Source: Paracyclopina nana
Lineage: Eukaryota; Arthropoda; Copepoda; Cyclopoida; Cyclopettidae
Direction of reading: 5' to 3'
Assembly: GCA_019096065.1 (NCBI GenBank)
Contig: JAGUCH010000007.1
Span: 4,796,501-4,860,500 of the forward strand
Length of the DNA stretch: 64,000 bases
Every line of letters begins with the position of its first letter. Position 1 is the stretch's first letter. The translations under genes were made by a program, and so were the position numbers. The notes beneath the pieces were generated by a model. That model saw nothing but the letters and a program-made list of their open reading frames with translations, searched no databases and was not told the origin of the DNA. Shown here piece after piece: positions 1 to 9,107 of this stretch.

Positions 1-800
1 TTTCTATGGTTTTCAAATCAGCTTGGGCTGTAACCTTCTCCAAGTCATCAAACTTGTTGAAGACCTTCTCCCATTCATCAAAGGACATCATTATCTTGGA
101 GCTTGCTGATTTGGAAATATCAATGTTGCTAGGCAAAGAGATTTTTCTATTGATATTAGCTCCTTTTGTCACATTGATATTGGTAACTAGTGTATTAGTG
201 TTATTATTGGCTGTATTTCTGAACTTGACAGGCTTCAAGTGAAGTTGGGCACCTTCCTTCACTTCTGCTGCTTGATGTCCATTTAGCTTCTTCATCTTAT
301 TCTCCAGTATCATGTGACTGACCTGCAAGATGATATAATACTAGCAGCAGCAGGAAACAACAAATTGGAGGCAGTTCTCATAATGGGCCAAAACTAAATT
401 GAGCTGGTGACTTGGGGGCAGCTTCATGAATGAAGCTAAGCAAGGTGAGCTAGCTGAGCGAGGCAACAAAGATACTATAATACTTTAATGATTCTGCCTT
501 ATTGGAGCCTTTTTAAACTCAAATTGTAAGCGTATTAAGTTGCACTTATCTTAGCTATTAATATTTCTTTGGTGAACAATCCGCTTCAAAAAAGTACGAC
601 ACTTGAATTAGACGAAAAAGTTGTTTTTCCTCTAAGAAATCTTGAATTCTTGCAGATGTTTTTCCCAAATTCTATTGCCTATGATGTAATTCATATATAA
701 AGTTCACTTACCAATGTTCCCTTTCTTGATGGATCAATGCACTTGAGGAGAGTGTTTAAAGGTAGCCAGAAATCTCGTTTTGCCTGTAGCTCTGGTCAGC
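1..800 (-). CDS. partial gene of unknown function, cut by the window edge
   Basis: The minus strand is open from about 321 to the left edge, where the gene runs out of the window. The exon starts after a clear acceptor (TTGCAG, reading leftward at about 321). It joins in frame to an upstream exon that ends at a GTAAGT donor near 713. The join reads ...KGTL then VSHMILENKMKKL, with no stop in either part. The upstream exon begins somewhere near 790-800; its acceptor is not certain. The product is hydrophilic, rich in Asn and Lys, and contains a helical-looking stretch (DEWEKVFNKFDDLEKV). I do not recognise the family. The call rests on the in-frame splice and on the long open frame. Confidence 0.5.
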
Positions 801-1100
801 CTAAAATAATCAAGATTCCGTAAAGAAGCTCACTTTTTTCTTCAATATACAATTCTACTTTTACCTTGCGCGCGCGCATGCGATTGCACGTTTGGATATC
901 TCAAGCTTGTTTTTCACCAAAAATAGTATCTCAATTACTTTTGAAAATTGATCACTCTTTTGTTGCCAAGTTGAATAAATTGAAGTACTAGAAATATGTA
1001 GCAGATTTTCCATGGAGAATTGAAGAGTGCCGCTACTTTTGAATAATTTTCTTATCTTTCAGAATGCACACACGTGTCACATAATATCTTTGAGAGAATC

Positions 1101-2126
1101 ATGAGACTTGTTGTTTTTCTCGCACTTTGTGGCTTATGCTCTGGGTTCAATTTGATTCAAGATCCATTAAGTGTCGATTGGAAACCAATTCTGGATGGGA
1201 ATGAAGATGTCGTTCTCAAAAATTATTTGGATGTCATTTCCATTAGACCCTTGGCAGCCTCAATTTGGAGCAAGTTATCATTTTACGATAAAGGCAAGTC
1301 TCGTACCATAGATGAAATGTTTAACAGCAACGAGCATTTTGAGACAAGGATTCATGCCAACCTAGCCAAATTGGTGCTGATTAAGGATTCAGCCCTGCAT
1401 TGTGAATTATCAAACAAGAATGGCCAAGGCATTCACTTTTATGGACCTCCTAAGGATTTGTTGAGGCTCAACTATAAAAAGCAGCATTTGGTTTGCCTTA
1501 TCCATGGCCAAATCGGGAAGATCCTTGAAAATGATTGCGGCTATTTTAACGGAGGCGTCAAATTTGAAAGCAGTAATATCGATGACCACCAAATCGAAGC
1601 CTTGATCATGTCATGGACAATGCTCGAAGAGAAATGTCCCAAATTGAGACCCACAATATTGTATGACGTCCTAAGGTACAATGACAGCTCCGTATCCTTG
1701 ATGATACACACCGGAGACAAGTACTTGTCATCAAGCATATCTAAGGAAGAGTTTATGAAGGAGATAAGGGAGGACAGCTCTTTTGGCGCTTCAGCCATTC
1801 CGGAATGGGATGACGAAAGCCAAGATGCAGCCGAGAAATTATTTGCTCTCCTCGATAGCAACCATGACCAAATATTGGATTTAACTGACATGAAGATATT
1901 CCTGCAAACGGATGGAATTGGAAAGATGAATTACTTCATCGAGGCCATTTCCAATGAGTTCCAACTTATTGCTTTCGACATGAAAATCCGGAGAGCAGGA
2001 GAAATGGATTTCACTCTGCCCAAAGAAGAAGTGGAGCAGATGGTTGCACGAATCACAGCTCGAGATTTGGCAATATACCTCAAGCTGAACGCAAAGGATG
2101 ATTTGATAATAAAAGATGAGCTTTAG
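1101..2126 (+). CDS. secreted EF-hand-like protein, single exon
   Basis: A single open frame of about 341 codons. I chose the ATG at 1101 rather than the one at 1074 because it begins a signal peptide (MRLVVFLALCGLCSGF). An acceptor-like TTTCAG near 1062 suggests that the 5' UTR is spliced. About residue 250 there is a calcium-loop-like segment, DSNHDQILDLTD, with acidic or polar residues at positions 1, 3, 5, 9 and 12 of the EF-hand pattern. It has Asp instead of Glu at position 12 and no Gly at position 6, so calcium binding is a guess. A few cysteines in the middle could form disulphides. No family was recognised. The stop lies 29 bp from the stop of the convergent EIF3I gene. Confidence 0.7.
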   Translation: MRLVVFLALCGLCSGFNLIQDPLSVDWKPILDGNEDVVLKNYLDVISIRPLAASIWSKLSFYDKGKSRTIDEMFNSNEHFETRIHANLAKLVLIKDSALHCELSNKNGQGIHFYGPPKDLLRLNYKKQHLVCLIHGQIGKILENDCGYFNGGVKFESSNIDDHQIEALIMSWTMLEEKCPKLRPTILYDVLRYNDSSVSLMIHTGDKYLSSSISKEEFMKEIREDSSFGASAIPEWDDESQDAAEKLFALLDSNHDQILDLTDMKIFLQTDGIGKMNYFIEAISNEFQLIAFDMKIRRAGEMDFTLPKEEVEQMVARITARDLAIYLKLNAKDDLIIKDEL

Positions 2127-2155
2127 ATTTTGAAGTGAACTTACACATATTATAT

Positions 2156-3661
2156 TTAAGCTTCGAATTTGAAGTCGTGATACGATTTGTCGAATGTTTG
2201 CAGCTTCACATATCCATCCTCACCACCGCTGGCATAACTCATGCCATCAGGGTGAAATTGGACACTATTGATGGGCCCGAAATGCCCTTTGAGGCGAGCA
2301 AACTCCTCGTCGTCGTAGACCAAGTGGAAAAAACGTGCGTCAAACTTGCCAATTTTGGTCGAGGTCATGGCGACGTCCATGGCCTCTTGACCTCCTCCAA
2401 GGACCACGTGTTCATAAATGGGCGATATCGAAGCAGAATTGACCGGTCTGTCAGTTTTGTAGGTTTTCAGGCAATCCAGCGTGTCGACATCAAACAGCTT
2501 GGCAGTCGTGTCTTTTGATGCAGAGATGAACATCGAGCCTGGAAAAGTCATTAATTAACAACATGTTTTTATCAAAGGTCACAAAGATATTCCTAGTTAG
2601 TGCGAAAGCTATTACCGTCAGCATTTAATTGCATGTCAGAGATGGACTTGGTGTGGTCATCTACGAGTTTCTCCTTCTGGTGCTTCTTCATGTCCCATTT
2701 GACAATGTCCCCATTATCGTGGCCAGTGATCAGCTTGTCATCAAGGTCAGCCCAAATGAGAGAAGTGACCTTGGGTCCCGAGGGTGGAATTGGGATTGTA
2801 ATCATAGGCTGATCTGCAATAAAAACATAATTCAATGAGTCATTTTCAATACGGCCTTCAATTTCATTCATCTCCATACAAAATATTTGCGCCAAATAAT
2901 ACGACACAATATCATTTGGTCTATAGCCAACATTAGTAGCCATTATTGGAGCCAATGCCTTTATTTGTTCCTCCGAAAACACGACGTCAATCGAATATTT
3001 TAAGCCGGATATGACACAAACCATCAAATTGAGCGTGTCGCGAGGCAAATTTTGGCTACCAATAACTGGCTAAATTTTCTTCAAGATTACGTTATCGAGA
3101 GCAGAATTAGCCAAGCCATATTTGCATTTCGAAACATGAAATTCAACTTGAAAGCTTTTCCTTGAACTTAAACTTGGGTTTGGTTTCGCAATTGAGAAGA
3201 AAATCATTTAACATGATTATAAAACAATTGAAATCCATTTTTTCCAAGAATTTCCAGATGTTACCTGAACCAAAAGTCCTCACATCGACGATGTGAATGA
3301 CACAAGGCTGTCCCATATTCTTGTCATTGGTGAAGGCAATCAAATTTCCTGAGTAGGAAAACTTGCACGTACGCACCGCCGACTTTGTATCCACTTTGCT
3401 CAGCATAATTCCGTTGGAAACATCCCACAAGCGAATGGAATTATCAGCGGCTCCGGAGAGGAAGTTTTTCGTCTGCCAATCGACGTCGATGCACCAGACT
3501 GCTCCGGTGTGGCCGTCATAAGTGCCCAGCCTTTCGCCATTAATGGAGTACCACACATTTGGCGCCTTTTCTTTGGCACACGAAAACAGTAAATCTCCCT
3601 CACGATTGTAGCAAACTTGAGTAATTGCCTTGGAATGGCCGTGCAAAGTGATCGGCTTCAT
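2156..3661 (-). CDS. EIF3I: eukaryotic translation initiation factor 3 subunit I (WD40)
   Basis: Subunit i of eIF3, a WD40 propeller needed for 43S pre-initiation complex assembly in the cytoplasm. Three exons were read: 3661-3265, 2813-2616 and 2538-2156. All have GT-AG borders and give 325 codons, the usual length of the family. It starts [19 protein letters not shown] and contains [53 protein letters not shown] and [15 protein letters not shown], which are hallmark stretches of TRIP-1/eIF3i. The family ends on FEFEA and this copy ends on FKFEA. Intron 1 (451 bp) carries a 78-codon open frame running directly into exon 2 (see findings). The gene is convergent with the EF-hand-like gene. Confidence 0.95.
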
Positions 3662-3699
3662 GATTTCCACGTTGTAAACAAATGATGAAAAGTTCGACA

Positions 3700-4400
3700 A
3701 ACCAAGTGGCGTTATTTCTGGTTGTTCTTATTTTACAGCCAAAAAGTTTGCAAAATAGCCTAATGTGATAAACATTAGCAGTTAGAGAAAAGTCAAAAGT
3801 TAGTAGTGTTTTTACACCAAGAAATAGCGAAAAGTTACAGAAAATGCCTCATTCAGGTGCATTTCATGGTAGGAGTTGTTCAAGAGAGTAACTCGGTTTT
3901 AGAAAGGAAGCGGCTTCGAAGCGCGCACGTGTTTCTAGGGCATGAAATGGATCGAATTTCCAAGCCGAGCAAACGTCACGCATTAATGCCCGAAAGATAT
4001 GGGTGTGAACCAATTCCGTAATTAGTTTAAGTGCAATATCAACGAATAAAGCCAACGAACATATTTTAATATGATAGTCAAATCTAGGAAAAAATTAGGA
4101 TTATTTGTCGTTGAAGTGTCGTGAAATTATTACTATTTCAGTAATTTTGGTTATTTATATCATGAAAGCACTTATGTTCAGAAGCATTTATACTTTCGCT
4201 TGGTTAAAATATGCACGGGCATCGGGGATAATCATTAGTCCACGTTAATCCTACCTATTTTCGTAACAGTACAATAGTTGAACTAAAGGGATGATTGATC
4301 TCCAAATGCCAATAAACCGCACACGATCCCATAAGCTAGCGCGTGTCCACTACTGGATAAGCATGCCGACCAATATTGAGTATTTTAGAGCTGCTCTCCA
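3700..4400. other. intergenic stretch between EIF3I and a peptide gene
   Basis: About 700 bp between two divergently transcribed genes. Only short, unsupported open frames are present. I see no tRNA or repeat. It should hold the EIF3I promoter on its left side and the upstream region of the peptide gene on its right. Confidence 0.5.
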
Positions 4401-4409
4401 TCCTTGGGA

Positions 4410-4420
4410 GTATATAAAGA
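4410..4420 (+). promoter_or_regulatory. TATA box of the peptide-precursor gene
   Basis: The sequence GTATATAAAGAG lies about 55 bp before the ATG at 4468. The spacing leaves room for a short 5' UTR and fits a TATA-driven, tissue-restricted gene. Confidence 0.65.
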
Positions 4421-4467
4421 GAGCCTGCTTGTCACAAAAGGCATCATACGATCTCAGAGACTCAAAA

Positions 4468-4937
4468 ATGAAACAACAACAGAAAAACTGTCTGTACACC
4501 CTCACAGTCGTCGTGTTTGTAATGCTGGCCATGGCTGAATCTGCCCCTTTATCCAACACTGCTGGACATTCGAGACAAAAACGGTAAGAAGTTATATCAA
4601 TTTCTGCCTTTCCGAAAAAATATACACATGCATTGCTACTAAATTAATTATTCACAAATAATAATGACGATTTTTCTTTTTCAGACATCTCCTCATGAAC
4701 ACAACCATGTTTAACAGCTTTAGTAAAGTCTCGGATCGGGCCATGCGATGGGCCAAGTTTGTCCTGAAATGGCACTACCTGATGACTCCTCACGAGGTGA
4801 AGAAAGCCGAGAGCATCTTTGCTCAGTACTTGATCGAAGAAGAAATTCTGCTCAAAGAAAGCACCAAGAATCTCTTTGTGGATCGTCTGCGAGCACACAA
4901 ATCTTCAAATCAAAGATACATGTTCAGGCAAAACTGA
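4468..4937 (+). CDS. secreted peptide / prohormone-like precursor
   Basis: Two exons, 4468-4583 and 4685-4937, with a GTAAGA donor and a TTTTTCAG acceptor. Together they encode 122 residues. The N-terminus is a signal peptide (hydrophobic core LYTLTVVVFVMLAMAESA). A dibasic RQKR site sits exactly at the splice junction, followed by an 83-residue mature part with no cysteine. The mature part is helical and basic (RAMRWAKFVLKWHYLM) and ends FRQN. A TATA box lies upstream and an AATAAA signal follows at 4946. This architecture of signal, short pro-part, KR site and chain is that of neuropeptide or hormone precursors. I cannot assign a known family. The C-terminus lacks the Gly needed for amidation. 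Confidence 0.7.
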
Positions 4938-4945
4938 CTTTTTTC

Positions 4946-4951
4946 AATAAA
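4946..4951 (+). terminator. poly(A) signal AATAAA
   Basis: AATAAA lies 9 bp after the stop of the peptide-precursor gene, in the correct orientation. Confidence 0.7.
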
Positions 4952-5125
4952 GTATACATTTCAATTCTTGTATCACTCTATGTTGTTATCACGGCATAAA
5001 ACTAAAGGAAAACGCGAAAAAGGGCCATTTTGATAATTTGGTTTTACAGTGCAAACATTTTAAAAGTTACCCATAGAAATCAATTACTTGTTGATATATA
5101 TAGACACCGTTGCTTTTACATCTTC

Positions 5126-8100
5126 TTAAGTAGTGACCTTTTGAGGAATCACAGCACTCAATTTGCCAGTAATTTTGGATCCTGGAGGGAAGTCAGGGAA
5201 GGTTGGGACTCCTTCCAGAGTTTGAATGGTTCCATTTTGCAAAATGTTTAAGGGGTAGCTTAGTACTTGTCCGGGTGTGGTGGCATTCGGATCAGTGCTG
5301 ATATACTGCTGCCAGTTGTGCCAAGCCATCATCTTCACCTTTTCCACGCAAGGCATTGCTCCAGGATATCTGAACTCCTCAGGGCTGGCCCTGAAGTGCT
5401 CAGTCCACAGGGACATGCGGAAGATGTGCACATCGCCATATGGATTGTTCTCCGGAAATGCAGGCTGCCAACACCCAACGGCCATCTCAGTGTCTCTGGT
5501 GCCAGCCATGGATCTCTGGTTGATGTTGGCTGATCCCACAATGATGTAGGCATCATCGACAATCATCATTTTGCTGTGCACATAAATAGGAAACCTTCGT
5601 GAATCACGGAAGGTCTTGGCCGGAGGCTCCAAAGCTGGCTCCAAACGGTCCAAATGCTCACCAGCTTCCTCTCGTTTACCTGGAAAAAAATGGCTAATAA
5701 ATTTGCAATAATGAGCATTAAAAAGAGGATTTACCTGGACACAGGAAGAGAAGCCAGTCCGTTGGATGCGATTGATTTCCAGTTCTGGTTAATGCATCTC
5801 CAACGCGTTGGTACATCATTTCAATGGTCCTCGTTTGCCAGTAAAGAATCTCCTGGATTGGAGCTGAGGCTGGATCGCCCTCAGGAAACATTGGGATGAG
5901 GATGTAGGCCGTGAACCTCTCGTTGGCCTCAATCTTGTCCACGATTTTCTGAGTGATTTCAGATGGAATGGTGTGATGGCAGTTGACATCATCATTTTGC
6001 AGCCAGCAATAAGCGGATCCAAGGAAATACTGGTTCTCGATGTAGATGAAGTTTTCAGCGTTGCGGATCATTTGCACGTAGGCCTGAGCAATGGAAGCAT
6101 CCACTTGTCTGCCCTTCTTGGAGTTCATCTGAAAAAGCACCAATGATTTACTGTTCTTCGTCGTATCAGCTTGCTTTTGCTATTATTACAAATTGGTAAG
6201 CTTTTTTTGATGATCAGCTTAAAAGAAAAAATTATTGGAAACTAGTGTGCGTATTGTTTTTTTTCTTTTTTGTCTTTGTACACAACTCAACGTATATAAA
6301 GCAAAATGTGTGGAATGTGGAACTTCTTAATTGCATTTGTCACCTAAATAAAGTGTTGCCTTGAATAAGAGACACTCAAGAATTGATTATTACCCTTTTG
6401 CTCAGCTCCGGATCAAATTCCACTGAATCCGACGTGATGGATCTGAAGAACTGAACATTCCAAAGCTTGCCAGGGTCCAAATGTCCCAAGGGAGCATTGA
6501 CATCCACTGAAGTTGACCTGATGTCAATCAGGTCACCAAATTTCGTGCCCTGTTTGTCCCAACGCTCTTTAAAGTTTTGGAAGACATCCAAAGCAATTCT
6601 GCCTTCCACCTTACTATGAATGTCATGCCAAGGCTCCCGTGGGCCCTGAGTTGGGCTCAAGATTTTGCAGTCGGAATTGCGAAAGTCTCCATTGTGCTCG
6701 TACAGCAGAGTTTTGAACAGTTCATGGTTGGGCGTGTCATATCTTCCTCCAGTGAGGTCAAGGCCGCCCACAAAGGCCACTAGTCTTCGCCCACTTTGGC
6801 CAGGAGCATCACAAATCACGCTCTTCTGATGATGCGTGTAAGCACCAGAGCTGAATTGGTTCTGAAGCACATCAGTGAGCTCCTCCACGTTGCCAAGCTC
6901 CCTTGGTGCCAAAGCACAGTTGACGTTGGTCTTCTTGAAGTAGTTGAACGTTTCCATATCGTGAGTCCCCATAAAGCCTTTTTCCCCCAGGAATTCACCA
7001 GAGGTCTTTTCAGACCAAACCATAATGTAGACCTTGACATTTTCGTTGTCAGCTTTGTGCTTGAGGATTTCTCCCAAGGTTCTGCTGTCAATGCTGGCAT
7101 CTGGGCCCCTCAAGAGCAACAGCTTGTCCCAGACTGCCCAGCCAGTGATGCAAATGATCTCCTTGGCCTCCATGAGTGTGTAGTACAAATCCATCCAGCA
7201 TGACCTTGGCTGGTGCTCAAGTCCGTCTGGTCTTTGCATGCCTTGGAATTGGGGCATGTGCTGCACAGGAAGGCAATGTGCATCCTGGTACAACGTCACG
7301 TGGCAATTTGTCTGCATTGGGAAATAGCAATCGACCTCATAAGTCTTCTCCATGGTTGCCTTGGACCTGCAAAAATGCATATCCAGTATTCTTTCATAGC
7401 ATGAATCAGGAAATTCTTTAAGCTATTTAAAACCTTGATGAAAATCCGGAATTAAAATACCACATCGTACTTTGGTGAAGTTAAGTGATGCGTTCGCAAA
7501 ATTTAGGCCATAGTTTGTACCTTAGCTTTAAATTCTTGCAATATCACTGATATTTGCATATCAAACGTAAATGCATCTTAAATATTACTTGATACTTTCT
7601 AATATTGGTGGAGCTAATTTCAATATGATTAGCCTACATATTTCAGGTTCAAGGCCGAAATCCACGTTCAAATTAGATTTACTATTTTTGCAAGCATACC
7701 ATAAAAAGTTGCAACGTGGCAATTTTTTCACAGGCTCGTTTAATACCTGTACTCAACTCTGATCAAGAGTTGGCCATTGGCTTTTTTGTTTTTCTTCAAA
7801 ATTGGAAACCACCCATCCATGATTCCTCCAGAGACCAACTCATTGGTATTGATTTCAACAGAGCCAATGTACTCAGAGTAGGCATGATCTTTGTCCCTCA
7901 CTTCGAAGGTAAGGAATTCCGCATGATGGCAAACCTCAATGCGAAAAACCTCGTTCCACTTGGGATTCAAGCTGTTGTTGATGATGCTGGTCTTCACGAG
8001 TTTGGCCTTGCCAAGGCGAACGTCCACAAAAGGATCGGTGACATCTTTTTTATCCACTAATTTTGACACCCACCCTACAAGCAAAAAAATCCAGATGCTC

Positions 8101-8343
8101 AATATGCAATAGCAAATTTTTACTAGTGGCTTTTAAAGTGAAAAGGAAGAAAATATGGCAAGCTGCTTTACCTTCCATATCTGGAAGATCCTTGGCTTCC
8201 TTGATCTCAATCAAGAGGTGGCCATGTAAAAAGTGAGGCCGGTGTCCATATGCTGACGAGCCGTGTCCATGGCTTGCCAAGCTCCGCTTGATTTCAGACA
8301 TTTTGCCCCCTGTGGTGCTCAGCGTTTTCTTCAGAAAGTTCAT
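5126..8343 (-). CDS. C2-domain phospholipase D, plant alpha type
   Basis: Phospholipase D hydrolyses phosphatidylcholine to phosphatidic acid and choline at membranes. Five coding exons were read: 8343-8172, 8074-7747, 7366-6394, 6128-5735 and 5679-5126. They join in frame to 806 residues, the length of plant PLD-alpha. An N-terminal C2 domain (about residues 15-165) has the DPFVDVRLG core. The two HKD catalytic motifs are HHQKSVICD (about 345-353) and HSKMMIVDD (about 657-665). The region [15 protein letters not shown] lies between them, and the second HKD is followed by [13 protein letters not shown]. Animal PLD1/2 carry PX and PH domains instead, and none is seen here. A spliced, non-coding first exon probably ends at 8732 (CAG/GTACGA donor; acceptor just before 8343). 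Reading frames are clean. Confidence 0.93.
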
Positions 8344-8344
8344 C

Positions 8345-9107
8345 CTGAAAGAGGAAGATAGCACCAGTTTTAGGAAAGACTCACAATTTGGGTTTTTAAC
8401 TGGGTGGTTTGCGTGAATCAACTAAATAAGTGAGGGAAAAGATAAGCGAGGTTCTGATAACAAAAAGCTAATACAAATATTAAGCAAACACTGTACAATG
8501 GAGATCAATAGATTGATATATAGCGATAGCTTGTTATCGTGGCCAATCTTGGAATTGAGACACGGAAACCGCATTTATAGAATTTATATAGCATGCTACC
8601 ATGGTCTACATGAAAACGTCAATATAATCTGGGATGCTGTGCACCTACCACTCTCTTCCTCCATTTTGTGCTGACTGCCAAAGCTTCAATTGTTTAATCG
8701 ATAAAATTACTTAAATATAAACTTGTCGTACCTGGTGCAAGTAAGAGGGGTGTGCCCACTTGATGTTCCCAAAAAAGATGCTCAGATTGAGGAAAGCTAA
8801 AGTGCTTCGAGTCCTGCTGCAATATCAGCAAGCCAGCAGCTGCCTCAGCTTAGCTGAACACTCTTTTACAGGCCAAGGCTGCATGGGTGTGCACAAGCTA
8901 AGCTAACTGTGCGTGAGTCAGCCTGACACTGATGCATACATGCGCGCACGTAATATATACAATACGCGTCAGGATGCGTCAGAAGTGTGAGATTTACTAA
9001 TAATGCATAATCCTCATATTGTACACGATTGGTTCAATTAAAGATTGATATTTTTATAATAGTCAATGAATTCGTACGTGCGAGAGCTACCAGATTTGTA
9101 CAGTTTT
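8345..9107. other. 5' region of the phospholipase D gene and spacer to NCAPD2
   Basis: No coding exon is supported here. It holds the inferred non-coding first exon of the phospholipase D gene (ending about 8732 on the minus strand), an intron, and a promoter region rich in AGCT and CGCG words. NCAPD2 ends at 9108. Confidence 0.5.

Noticed and set aside
5267-7421. Several plus-strand frames of 60-135 codons
   Set aside because: They are complementary-strand shadows of the phospholipase D exons.
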